The position numbers and the translations under genes are program-made. DNA of 64,000 bases from assembly GCF_001179845.1 (NCBI RefSeq), contig NZ_CVSB01000020.1, positions 1 through 64,000 of the forward strand. The letters run 5' to 3'. How positions within the stretch are numbered: position 1 is the stretch's first letter; each line of letters begins with the position of its first letter. Positions 36,351 to 45,903 of this stretch are shown in pieces. The notes under the pieces are model-generated. The model saw only the letters and a program-made list of their open reading frames with translations, did no database searches and was not told the origin of the DNA. This stretch comes from Candidatus Pelagibacter communis. GTDB taxonomy: Bacteria > Pseudomonadota > Alphaproteobacteria > Pelagibacterales > Pelagibacteraceae.

Positions 36351-36358
36351 CATTTAAA

Positions 36359-37543
36359 ATGCAAAAATTTAAATCAGTTGAGGAATTAGTTAATCAGCTG
36401 AAACCTGAAAAACCAGTTTACTGTATTAGAAAGAATTCCATTAAATCTGCTGTTAAATTTTTCCTAAACAAATTTCCAGGTAAAATTTTATATGCAGTTA
36501 AAACTAATCCACACCCTGAGGTAATTAAAACAATCATAGAAAGTGGAGTTGAGCAGTTTGATGTTGCATCAATTGAGGAAATTAAAAATATTAGAACTTT
36601 TAGCAATACAGCAAAATGCTCTTATATGCATACTGTTAAAAGTAGAGAAAGTATAAAAGAAGCATATTTTAATTTTGGTGTAAAAACTTTTTCATTAGAT
36701 ACTAAAGATGAACTGATTAAAATAATTGAAAGTACAAATAACGCTAAAGATTTAGAGTTATTTGTAAGAGTTGCTGTTTCAAATGAACATGCAGAAATTG
36801 ATTTATCAAAAAAATTTGGTGCTTTAACATCAGAAGCAATAGGTTTATTAAGACTTGTAAAACAACATGCTAAAAAAATTGGTTTAAGTTTTCACGTTGG
36901 TTCACAATGTATGCATCCAATTTCTTACTCGAAAGGAATTAGTGAAATTGGAAATATAATTAAAAAGACAAAAATTATTCCACATTACATTAATGTAGGT
37001 GGAGGTTTTCCTACAATCTATCCTGACTTAATTCCACAATCTTTAGATAGTTATTTTAATGAAATAAAAAAGAGTTTAGAAAATCTAAAGCTTGAAAAAC
37101 TTCCTGAAATTATTTGTGAGCCTGGTAGAGCTATAGTTGCAGAAAGTGGCTCTACAGTTGTAAGGGTTAATTTAAGGAAAAAACAAAAGCTTTATATTAA
37201 TGATGGTACATATGGTACTCTTTTTGATGCAGGCACACCAAACATTGTATTCCCATCTAGAATGATTAAAGAAAATTCTAATAAAATAATTTCAAAAAAA
37301 TTAACTGCTTTTGATTTCTTTGGACCTACATGTGATAGTATGGATTATATGAAAGGTCCTTTTTTGCTTCCAAATAATATTAAAGAAAATGATTATATTG
37401 AACTCGGTCAACTTGGTGCATACGGATTAACATTTAGAACTCAGTTTAACGGTTATTACTCAAATGAAATTTACGAAGTTGAAGATAATCCAATAATGAC
37501 AATGTATGACAAAGACATTAATAAAGCTAACATGGTAGCTTAA
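36359..37543 (+). CDS. Ornithine/lysine decarboxylase (fold III, PLP)
   Basis: A 394-residue alanine-racemase-fold decarboxylase. The PLP Lys is Lys48 in LYAVKTNPH; FHVGSQCMHP near 187-196 and CEPGRAIVAESGS near 253-265 bind the cofactor, and GPTCDSMDYM places the catalytic Cys at residue 325. It should make putrescine (or cadaverine) from ornithine (or lysine) in the cytoplasm. Its stop shares a base with the next start (TAATG), so it is coupled to the deoxyhypusine-synthase homologue. The alternative diaminopimelate decarboxylase reading is less likely given the GPTCDS block. Confidence 0.9.
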   Translation: MQKFKSVEELVNQLKPEKPVYCIRKNSIKSAVKFFLNKFPGKILYAVKTNPHPEVIKTIIESGVEQFDVASIEEIKNIRTFSNTAKCSYMHTVKSRESIKEAYFNFGVKTFSLDTKDELIKIIESTNNAKDLELFVRVAVSNEHAEIDLSKKFGALTSEAIGLLRLVKQHAKKIGLSFHVGSQCMHPISYSKGISEIGNIIKKTKIIPHYINVGGGFPTIYPDLIPQSLDSYFNEIKKSLENLKLEKLPEIICEPGRAIVAESGSTVVRVNLRKKQKLYINDGTYGTLFDAGTPNIVFPSRMIKENSNKIISKKLTAFDFFGPTCDSMDYMKGPFLLPNNIKENDYIELGQLGAYGLTFRTQFNGYYSNEIYEVEDNPIMTMYDKDINKANMVA

Positions 37544-38586
37544 TGTCAGGTCAAAAAAATCCAGGTCATAACAGTAAAAGAGATTTTTTAAAAAATCCTG
37601 TTGAGCACATCGATATAACTTCTTTTGATAGTAGAAAAATTATATCCTCAATGGAAAAAATGTCATTTGTTTCTAGAGAAACAGCAAATGCTGCTAATAT
37701 TTATAACGAGATGCTTAAAGATAAAGATTGTGCAATTTTCCTTACTTTGGCAGGTTCTACTTCGGCAGCTGGATGCATGAACATTTATAAAGATTTAGTT
37801 AAATATAATATGGTAGATGCAATCGTTGCGACAGGTGCCTCAATAGTAGATATGGATTTTTTTGAAGCTCTTGGTTTTAAACATTATCAAGGTTCACAAT
37901 TTCAAGATGATACTGAGCTGAGGAATAACTACATAGATAGAATTTACGATACCTACATAGATGAAGAAGAGCTTCAAATGTGTGATAAAATAATATGTGA
38001 AATCGCAAATAACTTAGACGCTAAAAGCTATACTTCAAGAGAGTTCATTTATGAAATGGGAAAATATTTAAAAAATAACTCAAAGAAAAAAGAATCTTTA
38101 ATTGAAACTGCTTTTGACAACAATGTTCCTATTTTCTGCCCTGCTTTCACTGACTCAAGTGCAGGATTCGGGTTAGTTATGCATCAAGAACAAAATCCAA
38201 AAAAACATATGACAATAGACTCAGTTAGAGAATTTAGAGAACTAACAGAAATTAAAATCAAATCTAAAGGTTCTGGATTATTCATGATTGGTGGTGGTGT
38301 GCCTAAAAACTTTATTCAAGATACTGTTATTTGCGCTGAACTATTAGGAAAAGATGTAGACATGCATAAATATGCTGTTCAAATTACTGTTGCTGATAGT
38401 AGAGACGGTGCATGTAGCAGCTCCACATTAAAAGAAGCAAGTTCATGGGGGAAAGTAGATATTACAAAAGAACAGATGGTGTTTGCAGAAGCAACTAGTG
38501 TTTTACCATTGATAGCAAGTGATGCTTATCATAAGGGTGAGTGGAAAAACAGAGCAAGAAAAAACTTTACAAAAATTTTTGAATAA
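37543..38586 (+). CDS. Deoxyhypusine-synthase homologue, probable homospermidine synthase
   Basis: A 347-residue NAD-dependent protein of the deoxyhypusine synthase family. LAGSTSAAGCMNIY and VATGASIVDMDF blocks form the NAD site; the imine-forming Lys is in SSWGKV, about Lys304, matching Lys329 of the human enzyme. Bacteria lack eIF5A, so the true substrate is not a protein; cyanobacterial homologues (SpeY) make homospermidine from putrescine. The operon supports this: a decarboxylase that supplies putrescine lies upstream and an arginase/agmatinase gene lies two bases downstream. Confidence 0.85.
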   Translation: MSGQKNPGHNSKRDFLKNPVEHIDITSFDSRKIISSMEKMSFVSRETANAANIYNEMLKDKDCAIFLTLAGSTSAAGCMNIYKDLVKYNMVDAIVATGASIVDMDFFEALGFKHYQGSQFQDDTELRNNYIDRIYDTYIDEEELQMCDKIICEIANNLDAKSYTSREFIYEMGKYLKNNSKKKESLIETAFDNNVPIFCPAFTDSSAGFGLVMHQEQNPKKHMTIDSVREFRELTEIKIKSKGSGLFMIGGGVPKNFIQDTVICAELLGKDVDMHKYAVQITVADSRDGACSSSTLKEASSWGKVDITKEQMVFAEATSVLPLIASDAYHKGEWKNRARKNFTKIFE

Positions 38587-38588
38587 AA

Positions 38589-39464
38589 TTGAAATATCTC
38601 TCAAATAAAAACGGGTTTTTAGGAATTGATAATAAATTTAGCTTTAGAGAAAAAGCTGTGATTATTCCATTTGGATTAGAAAAAACAGTCAGTTATGGGG
38701 GAGGAACAAGAAACGGACCTAAAGAAATCATAAAAGCATCTCATCAAGTTGAGCTGTATGATGAAGAACTTAATTGTGAACCTTATAAAAAAATAGGTAT
38801 TAAAACTTTAAAACCGTTTAAAATTGATAAAAATATTAAAAAAGCACTTAATAAAATCTCAAATATTAATAAAGAAATTTTAGATAAAAAGCTTTTTCCA
38901 ATGACTTTAGGTGGAGAGCATTCAATAACTCCTGGGTGTATTGTTCCTTTTACTAAAAAATATAAAAATATTTGCCTCTTGCATTTTGATGCACATGCAG
39001 ATTTACGTCAAAGCTATAATGGAGAAAAATTTTCACATGCCTCAGCAATTAGAAGATGTCTAGATTATAAAAATGTTTCTTTAATTTCATTTGGGATAAG
39101 AAATATCTCAGAAAGTGAAATCCCATATTTAAAAAAAAATTCTTCAAGAATAAATATTTTTTGGGCAAAAGATAAAAAAAAATGGAATTTGTCTAAATTT
39201 AAAAAACTGATTAAAAACAAAACTGTTTATCTAACATTCGATGTAGATGGACTAGATTCAAGTATTATGCCTGCGACTGGTACACCTGAACCAGGAGGAC
39301 TTTTGTGGGACGAAACATTAGATATAATAAGAATTGCAGCAAAGAACTCAAAAATTGTTGGTGCAGATATTAATGAACTATCCCCAATTAAAGGATTTAA
39401 TTCTTATAATTTTCTTGTTGCAAAATTAGCTTATAAAATTTTGTCTTATAAATTTTTATATTGA
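38589..39464 (+). CDS. Arginase/agmatinase-family ureohydrolase
   Basis: A 291-residue binuclear manganese enzyme. Metal ligands are in GGEHSIT, FDAHADLRQ and TFDVDGLDSSIMP blocks, all intact. Members cleave arginine, agmatine or guanidino compounds with release of urea. In this polyamine operon it could be agmatinase (putrescine) or arginase (ornithine, substrate for the decarboxylase); sequence alone does not decide. It begins at TTG 38589, two bases after the upstream stop. The C-terminal end overlaps the converging transporter by 19 bases. Confidence 0.9.
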   Translation: MKYLSNKNGFLGIDNKFSFREKAVIIPFGLEKTVSYGGGTRNGPKEIIKASHQVELYDEELNCEPYKKIGIKTLKPFKIDKNIKKALNKISNINKEILDKKLFPMTLGGEHSITPGCIVPFTKKYKNICLLHFDAHADLRQSYNGEKFSHASAIRRCLDYKNVSLISFGIRNISESEIPYLKKNSSRINIFWAKDKKKWNLSKFKKLIKNKTVYLTFDVDGLDSSIMPATGTPEPGGLLWDETLDIIRIAAKNSKIVGADINELSPIKGFNSYNFLVAKLAYKILSYKFLY

Positions 39465-40015
39465 ACTTTAATTGGTTTAATTATTTTCAATAACATTCTG
39501 AATGGTATCAACATTATTATAGCAACTAAAATTTTTACCGCTAAATCTCCAAGAGATAAAGTAACCCAAGGTACCCCTGTTGCATAAAATGATATTGAGA
39601 AAAATAAAAATGTGTCGACTGTTGATCCAATCAGAGATGAGGTGAGTGGTGCAACAAACCACTCTTTTTTTCTTAATCTATCGAAAATTTGAATATCTAA
39701 CAATTGAGCGGTAATAAAAGCTACGCCTGATCCAATTGCAATTCTAACAGAGATTAAATCTGCAAAATCAGTTGAGAATAACAATGTAAATATAATTCCT
39801 ATTAAAAAGCCCAAATACACAATTTGCCTTGCTAATAATTTTCCATAAGACCTATTCGCTAAATCAGTTATTAAAAAAGCTATTGGGTAACTAAAAGCTC
39901 CATAAGTTAAAATCTCGTTTAATCCAAAATAGTTAATTGGGAACTGAACTAAATAATTAGAAGATAGTACAACAACCCCCATCATTATAGACAGGGTGAT
40001 AAATAATTTATTCAT
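39446..40015 (-). CDS. VUT-family queuosine-precursor transporter
   Basis: A 189-residue membrane protein with six hydrophobic segments of the VUT/YhhQ (DUF165) family. The YGAFSYPIAFLITDLANRSYGKLLARQIVYLGF stretch includes the family's ITDLANRSYG core. YhhQ imports queuosine precursors such as preQ0/preQ1. Its end overlaps the ureohydrolase gene. Confidence 0.88.
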   Translation of the reverse strand: MNKLFITLSIMMGVVVLSSNYLVQFPINYFGLNEILTYGAFSYPIAFLITDLANRSYGKLLARQIVYLGFLIGIIFTLLFSTDFADLISVRIAIGSGVAFITAQLLDIQIFDRLRKKEWFVAPLTSSLIGSTVDTFLFFSISFYATGVPWVTLSLGDLAVKILVAIIMLIPFRMLLKIIKPIKVQYKNL

Positions 40016-40326
40016 TAAGCTGATTTAGCTACAGGTTTCTTTTTAAAAGGGGATTTAATTAAAACTACTTTTTTTAACTTTTTTAATCTAGGAGATAAAT
40101 TTTTATTTTTTACGGTTTTTAAAAATTCATCAAAACTACCTTTTTTATCAACTGATCTTACACCTGAGTTGCTTACAGTAAGTTTTAAACTTCTTCCAGT
40201 AAGCTCACTTGTAAATTTTACTTTTTTAAGATTAGGTAAAAATCTTCTTTTAGTCTTGTTGTTAGCATGACTAACATTATGACCTTTCATAGGAATTTTA
40301 CCGGTAAGTTCGCATTTTTTTGACAT
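40015..40326 (-). CDS. rpmB: 50S ribosomal protein L28
   Basis: A 103-residue ribosomal protein. The family pattern [28 protein letters not shown] is clear. I start it at ATG 40326 (MSKKCELTG); a longer in-frame reading to 40428 would run 34 residues into pyrD and is not family-like. It has its own good promoter at 40339-40367. The stop overlaps the transporter start by one base. Confidence 0.95.
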   Translation of the reverse strand: MSKKCELTGKIPMKGHNVSHANNKTKRRFLPNLKKVKFTSELTGRSLKLTVSNSGVRSVDKKGSFDEFLKTVKNKNLSPRLKKLKKVVLIKSPFKKKPVAKSA

Positions 40327-40338
40327 AATAACAGTGCC

Positions 40339-40367
40339 TATATAAGGTGAGATATTGAAGGCGTCAA
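40339..40367 (-). promoter_or_regulatory. Sigma70-type promoter of rpmB
   Basis: On the minus strand TTGACG (40362-40367) and TATATA (40339-40344) are 17 bases apart. It sits between the pyrD stop at 40379 and the rpmB start at 40326. Confidence 0.7.
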
Positions 40368-40378
40368 GTTTAATACAT

Positions 40379-41431
40379 TTAAGAAACAGTTTTATTTCCC
40401 ACAATTTCTGTGAAATTTTTGACACCATCTCTTATTAGTAATTCTTTTAGGTCCTTTTTAATCATCCCAGCAATATTGGGTCCTTGAAATACCATGCCGG
40501 TATACAACTGAACATAATCTGCTCCTAATAAAAACTTGTCATAAGCTGCTTTACCAGAGTCAACACCACCTACTCCAATTATTTTAATTTTACCTTTTAT
40601 TAAATTGTAGAATTTACTTATTAAAAGATTTGATTTTTTCTCAATAGGTTTTCCAGATAAACCACCTTTTTGATGTCTCTGTATATTTTGAAGTGTTTCC
40701 CGAGAAGCTTCGGAAGTATTTGAAATTATTATTGCGCTTATTTCATTTTCTAAAAGTATTTCTGAAATTAAGTCAATTTGATTTTCATTTATATCTGGTG
40801 AAATTTTTACAGCTACAGGAATTTCAGTTTTTAATTGTTTTTTTTTCTCTAAGATAGATTTTAATAACTCTTTTAATTTATTCTCATCATGAAAGTTTCT
40901 TAGATTTTCAGTATTTGGTGAAGAAATATTGATTGTAATATAATCTGCAACTTCAGAAAATTTTTCTAATCCTATTAAATAATCATTCAATCTATCATTA
41001 GAATCTTTGTTTGGACCCACATTTACACCTAGCACGCCTAGTTTTTTATTTAATTTTATTCTGTTTAATATTGTATCTGATCCGTGGTTGTTAAAACCTA
41101 ACCTATTAATTAATGCTTGATCTTCTACCAATCTAAATACTCTTGGTTTTTCATTTCCATATTGTTTTAATGGAGTAACTGTACCTACTTCAACAAATCC
41201 AAAACCTAGCTTAAATAAAGGGTTATATACCTCTGCATTCTTATCAAAACCTGCAGCAATACCAATAGGATTATCAAGATCTTGATTAAATAATTTTGTT
41301 TTTAAAATGGGATCATTTTTGTTTTCATCAAATATATTTGAAACTAAATTGAGTTTGAGTGATTGAATTGCTAAAAAATGTGCTCTTTCAGGATCTATTT
41401 TAAATATTAAAGATCTTAAATTTGAATACAT
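40379..41431 (-). CDS. pyrD: Dihydroorotate dehydrogenase (quinone), class 2
   Basis: A 350-residue FMN enzyme of pyrimidine synthesis. [49 protein letters not shown] and [26 protein letters not shown] are class 2 blocks. The catalytic Ser is in the NISSPNT region. An N-terminal amphipathic stretch should attach it to the membrane, where electrons go to quinone. One-base overlap joins it to lysK. Confidence 0.95.
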   Translation of the reverse strand: MYSNLRSLIFKIDPERAHFLAIQSLKLNLVSNIFDENKNDPILKTKLFNQDLDNPIGIAAGFDKNAEVYNPLFKLGFGFVEVGTVTPLKQYGNEKPRVFRLVEDQALINRLGFNNHGSDTILNRIKLNKKLGVLGVNVGPNKDSNDRLNDYLIGLEKFSEVADYITINISSPNTENLRNFHDENKLKELLKSILEKKKQLKTEIPVAVKISPDINENQIDLISEILLENEISAIIISNTSEASRETLQNIQRHQKGGLSGKPIEKKSNLLISKFYNLIKGKIKIIGVGGVDSGKAAYDKFLLGADYVQLYTGMVFQGPNIAGMIKKDLKELLIRDGVKNFTEIVGNKTVS

Positions 41432-42993
41432 TATTTCAATTTACTAGTTATCAATTCTTTTGTTTCGTTAACACCAAAAAAACTTATAAAAAAACCCATT
41501 CTAGGTCCATTTTCATCTCCAAACACCACTTCATAGATTAACTTAAACCAATCTCTTAAGTTTTCTGAATACCCATTCTCTTTACCTGTTGAATAAATTA
41601 ATGTTTGTATATCCTCAGGAGACATCTGATCATTACATTGTTCTAAAGTTTTAACTAAAGCTTTTAGAGCTAATTTTTCATTTTCAGACGGTTTTTTATA
41701 TTTTTTTTGAGCCTTAATAACATCATTAAAATACTTAATTGCATAACCAACTAGTCCATCAAAAATTGGAAAGTTTTTTTCATGGATATTAGATTTATAT
41801 TTTTTAACAAACTTCCACAATAAATCTTTGTTATCAGCGTTACTTGTTTCAACTAAATTTAATAACATAGAAAAGGTCATAATCATCTCTTCTTTTGGAA
41901 TATGTCCATTATGAACATGCCAAACAGGATTCATCACTAATTGTTGTTCAGTTTGTTTTTTTGATTTTTCAATATTATCAAGGTAGTCATCCACAGCTTT
42001 AGGCACTATTTCTTTATAAAGTTTTTTTGCTCTTTTTGGATTTTGATACATGTATAAAGATAAGCTTTCAGGTGAGGCATATTTTAACCACTGGTCAATA
42101 GTAATACCGTTTCCTTTTGATTTTGAAATTTTTTCACCCTTTTCATCAAGAAATAATTCATAGGCAAATCCAGATGGATGTTTTTTACCAATCAAATTTA
42201 TTATTTTAGTTGATAAAATTGCACTCTCAATAAGGTCTTTTCCGTACATTTCAAAATCTATATCTAGAGCATACCATCGCATTGCCCAATCAACTTTCCA
42301 TTGTAATTTGCAATTTCCATCCAAAATACTAGATTCTAATTTTTTACCTTTATTATCAAAAATTATTTTAGAATTTTTTTTATCAATTTCTATAACTGGA
42401 ATTTCGAGGACATGACTTGTATCTGGACAAATAGGTAAAAAGGGGCAGTAAGTTTGTTGACGTTCTTTGCCTAAAGTTGGAAGTATAATATTCATTATAC
42501 CATCATAATTTTCTAAAATAATTTTTAAAGTTGAGTTGAAAAAACCACCTTTGTATAAAGATGTCGAACTTTTAAAACTATATTTAAAATTAAAACTATT
42601 TAAAAAATCTTTTAACATTTCATTATTATGTTCTCCAAAACTTGCAAATTTTTCAAATGGATCTGGAACTTGTGTTAATGGTTTATGTAAGTTTTTGTTT
42701 AGTAATTCCTGATTAGGAACATTATCAGGAACTTTTCTTAAACCATCCATATCATCAGAAAAAGTAATTATCTCGGTTGGTAAATCTGTAAGTTGCTTTA
42801 AGGCATTAACCATCATTGAAGTTCTTGCTACCTCACCAAATGTTCCTATATGAGGAAGGCCACTTGGACCATATCCTGTTTGAAGAGTAATTTTACCTTT
42901 TTTATCAATAAATGATTTTCTCTCACGAAGCATTTTTTTTGCTTCAACGAAAGGCCAAGCACTTGTTTTGTCTAAAATTTCTTTTTTAATCAC
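41431..42993 (-). CDS. lysK: Lysyl-tRNA synthetase, class I
   Basis: A 520-residue class I LysRS. PSGLPHIGTFGEVAR at about 44-58 holds the HIGH-like motif and KISKSKGNGI the KMSKS motif; both are intact. The class I form is the usual one in alphaproteobacteria, whereas most other bacteria use class II. It starts at GTG 42993 and is divergent from trkH across 91 AT-rich bases. Confidence 0.95.
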   Translation of the reverse strand: MIKKEILDKTSAWPFVEAKKMLRERKSFIDKKGKITLQTGYGPSGLPHIGTFGEVARTSMMVNALKQLTDLPTEIITFSDDMDGLRKVPDNVPNQELLNKNLHKPLTQVPDPFEKFASFGEHNNEMLKDFLNSFNFKYSFKSSTSLYKGGFFNSTLKIILENYDGIMNIILPTLGKERQQTYCPFLPICPDTSHVLEIPVIEIDKKNSKIIFDNKGKKLESSILDGNCKLQWKVDWAMRWYALDIDFEMYGKDLIESAILSTKIINLIGKKHPSGFAYELFLDEKGEKISKSKGNGITIDQWLKYASPESLSLYMYQNPKRAKKLYKEIVPKAVDDYLDNIEKSKKQTEQQLVMNPVWHVHNGHIPKEEMIMTFSMLLNLVETSNADNKDLLWKFVKKYKSNIHEKNFPIFDGLVGYAIKYFNDVIKAQKKYKKPSENEKLALKALVKTLEQCNDQMSPEDIQTLIYSTGKENGYSENLRDWFKLIYEVVFGDENGPRMGFFISFFGVNETKELITSKLK

Positions 42994-43084
42994 GAGTATA
43001 TCTTTTATAAAAATCTTAAATTGGCGATTTTATTAATTCTTATAGAGTTGAAATTTATTTACCATAAAATAATGTTCTTTCAAA

Positions 43085-44524
43085 ATGTCTAATTATAAAA
43101 CTGTTTTTTTTACACTTGGAATTTTGCAAATAATTTTAGGGATCTCAATGTTCATCCCTATAATTGCTCAATTTATTTATTCTGAAATAGATTCATCATT
43201 TTTTGGTGCATCTATTGTGACAATAATTTTTGGATCCTTATTTTTTCTTTCAAATCTAGACCACGACAAAAAGTTAAATTTACAACAAGCATTTTTATTA
43301 ACTGCTTTGTCTTGGTTAAGTATTGCTATTTTTGGATCTTTACCATTTATATTTTCGACTATGGAGCTTTCAATTACTGATGCTTTTTTTGAGAGTATGT
43401 CTGGTATTACAACAACTGGATCTACAATTATTTCTGACCTAGAGAATACACCAAAAGGAATTTTATTATGGAGAGCAATACTTCAGTGGTTGGGTGGTAT
43501 TGGTATAATTGTAATGGCAATTACCCTAATGCCTATAATGAATGTTGGTGGTATGCAATTATTTAAAATTTCTAGTAACGACTCATCTGAAAAGATTCTT
43601 CCTAAATCGAAAGAAATAGCTTTAAGACTTATTTATATTTATTCAGGTCTAACCGTTCTTTGTGCATTATCATATTGGATATTTGGAATGGGAAAATTTG
43701 ATAGTTTAACTCATTCTATGACTACCATAGCTACAGGTGGATTTTCCAATTATAATCAATCTATCGGATATTTTAACAGTATTCCAATAGAAATATCATC
43801 GATGATTTTTATAATTCTAGGAAGTATTCCATTTATTGCATATATTAAATTTATTAGTGGTAATAAAAGAATATTTTTAAGCGATATTCAAATTAGATCA
43901 TTTATTAAAATAATAATTATAAGCATTATTATATTATCAATTTATTTATTATTTAATAATAACGGAAACTTCAGTTTAAGATCTATTTTTTTTAATACAA
44001 TTTCAATATTGACTGGAACAGGTTATGTCAATGCTGAATTTGATAGTTGGGGAGGCTTCCCTATAACAATATTTCTTGCACTAATGTTTATTGGAGGGTG
44101 TGCTGGATCTACTACTTGTGGTATTAAAATCTTTAGAATTCAAATTCTTTATTTATTTATATTAAATCAATTAAAAAAAATTATTTATCCCAAGGGAATA
44201 TTTGTAATTAAATACGATCAAGGATCTGTTGATGATAAATTTATTGCATCAATAATTTCATTTATTTATTTTTACTTTGTTATTTTTTTTATTTTAGCTG
44301 CATTATTATCATTAACAGGTCTCGATTTTATAACTGCTATCTCTGGAGCAGCAACATCAATATCAAATGTAGGTCCAGGTTTAGGTCCTATTATTGGGCC
44401 TAATGGAGATTTTTCGGCTTTACCTGATATTTCTAAATGGATTTTAACTGTAGGTATGATTTTAGGTAGACTTGAGTTGTTTGCGATATTAGTATTGTTC
44501 TTACCATCTTTTTGGAGAAATTAA
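43085..44524 (+). CDS. trkH: Trk-type potassium uptake channel subunit
   Basis: A 479-residue TrkH/KtrB-family membrane protein. Four pore loops with filter Gly residues can be picked out: ITTTGSTI, IATGGFSNY, LTGTGYVNAE and SNVGPGLG. It takes up K+ with TrkA (not in the window). It is followed by an AmpG-like gene two bases later. Confidence 0.93.
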   Translation: MSNYKTVFFTLGILQIILGISMFIPIIAQFIYSEIDSSFFGASIVTIIFGSLFFLSNLDHDKKLNLQQAFLLTALSWLSIAIFGSLPFIFSTMELSITDAFFESMSGITTTGSTIISDLENTPKGILLWRAILQWLGGIGIIVMAITLMPIMNVGGMQLFKISSNDSSEKILPKSKEIALRLIYIYSGLTVLCALSYWIFGMGKFDSLTHSMTTIATGGFSNYNQSIGYFNSIPIEISSMIFIILGSIPFIAYIKFISGNKRIFLSDIQIRSFIKIIIISIIILSIYLLFNNNGNFSLRSIFFNTISILTGTGYVNAEFDSWGGFPITIFLALMFIGGCAGSTTCGIKIFRIQILYLFILNQLKKIIYPKGIFVIKYDQGSVDDKFIASIISFIYFYFVIFFILAALLSLTGLDFITAISGAATSISNVGPGLGPIIGPNGDFSALPDISKWILTVGMILGRLELFAILVLFLPSFWRN

Positions 44525-44526
44525 TT

Positions 44527-45903
44527 ATGTCTGAAACAAAAAAACAAACATGGCTTGATTCTCTTGCAGTTTATAAAGATATTCGAATGGTAAGAATTCT
44601 TTTATTAGGTGCAATAAGTGGATTTCCATGGGTATTAATTGCAAGTAGCTTAAGTCTTTGGCTTAAAGAAGAAGGTCTTAGTAGATCAACAATTGGATGG
44701 GCAGGTTTAATTTTTGGAGTATATGCTTTCAATTATTTGTGGGCTCCAATTATAGATAGAATTCAAATTCCAATGCTAACAAAAAAATTAGGTCATAGAA
44801 GAGGATGGATAGTTTTGATGCAATTAATTATTTTGTTAAGTCTTGTTGTTTGGAGTGTGATTAATCCAACTGAAAATTTGGCTTTATTAATTACTGTAGG
44901 TTTAATTATTGCTATTGCGTCAGCAACCCAAGATATAACTGTAGATGCATTAAGAATTGAACAGATAAACGAAAATGAGGGAAAATCAATGGCTGCTGGT
45001 GCAGCTATGGCTGTTGTTGGTTGGTGGACAGGATATAAATTAGGTGGAGTTGTTGCTTTATTCACAGCAGAATTTTTTGAAAACCTAGGGGTGGCTGACT
45101 ACTGGCAAGCTACTTTTTTAATTTTAGGTATTTTAATAATTTTAATGAATATTGGATTAATGTTTGTTCATGAACCTATAGAGACAAACAGACAAGCAAA
45201 ACAGAGAGAAACAGACAAATTAATTGAAGGAAAACTTGGATCTAGCAATATTATTACAAACTTTATCGCATATATTACAGGAACTATAGGCGGACCTATT
45301 ATTAGTTTTTTTAGAAAAAATGGTTTTGCCATTGCAGCTGGAATTTTAGGATTTGTTTTCTTGTTTAAGATAGGTGAGGCATTTATGGGAAGAATGTCTA
45401 TTGTTTTTTATAAAGAAATTGGTTTCTCCAAAGGTCAAATTGCAATTTATTCAAAAGGACTTGGCTGGATAACAACAGTTGTATTTACTTTGTTGGGTGG
45501 AGTAATGGCCATGAGAGCTGGAACAATTAAAACCATGTTCTTTGCTGGTGGGTTAATGGCTATAACCAATCTTTTATTTGCAGTTTTAGCATGGACCGGA
45601 AAATCAGAAATTTTATTTGCAATTGCGGTTATAGCTGATGATATCACAGCAGCTTTTGCAACTGTAGCATTTGTTGCATTCATATCATTACTAGTTGATA
45701 GAACTTATACAGCCACACAATATGCATTGCTTGCTTCAATTGGTACTGCTGGTCGTACTACTTTAGCTTCATCCTCTGGAGCTCTAGTTGACTGGTTAAA
45801 CGGAGATTGGGGAACATTTTTTGTTTTAACGACTATAATGGTGATACCATCATTAATTTTTTTGTGGTTAATTAAAAACAAAATTAAAATTGGTGCAAAA
45901 TAA
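44527..45903 (+). CDS. AmpG-like muropeptide permease (MFS/PAT family)
   Basis: A 458-residue MFS protein with about 12 segments. The block IASATQDITVDALRIEQI is the AmpG hallmark (the family has Q-D-x-x-x-D-A in helix 4), followed by AAGAAMAVVGWWTGYKLGG. I chose ATG 44527, with GGAG at 44514-44517, over TTG 44512. AmpG brings anhydro-muropeptides into the cytoplasm. The next gene is a peptidoglycan peptidase, and AmgK/MurU recycling genes lie at 26-28 kb, which favours this substrate. Confidence 0.85.
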   Translation: MSETKKQTWLDSLAVYKDIRMVRILLLGAISGFPWVLIASSLSLWLKEEGLSRSTIGWAGLIFGVYAFNYLWAPIIDRIQIPMLTKKLGHRRGWIVLMQLIILLSLVVWSVINPTENLALLITVGLIIAIASATQDITVDALRIEQINENEGKSMAAGAAMAVVGWWTGYKLGGVVALFTAEFFENLGVADYWQATFLILGILIILMNIGLMFVHEPIETNRQAKQRETDKLIEGKLGSSNIITNFIAYITGTIGGPIISFFRKNGFAIAAGILGFVFLFKIGEAFMGRMSIVFYKEIGFSKGQIAIYSKGLGWITTVVFTLLGGVMAMRAGTIKTMFFAGGLMAITNLLFAVLAWTGKSEILFAIAVIADDITAAFATVAFVAFISLLVDRTYTATQYALLASIGTAGRTTLASSSGALVDWLNGDWGTFFVLTTIMVIPSLIFLWLIKNKIKIGAK

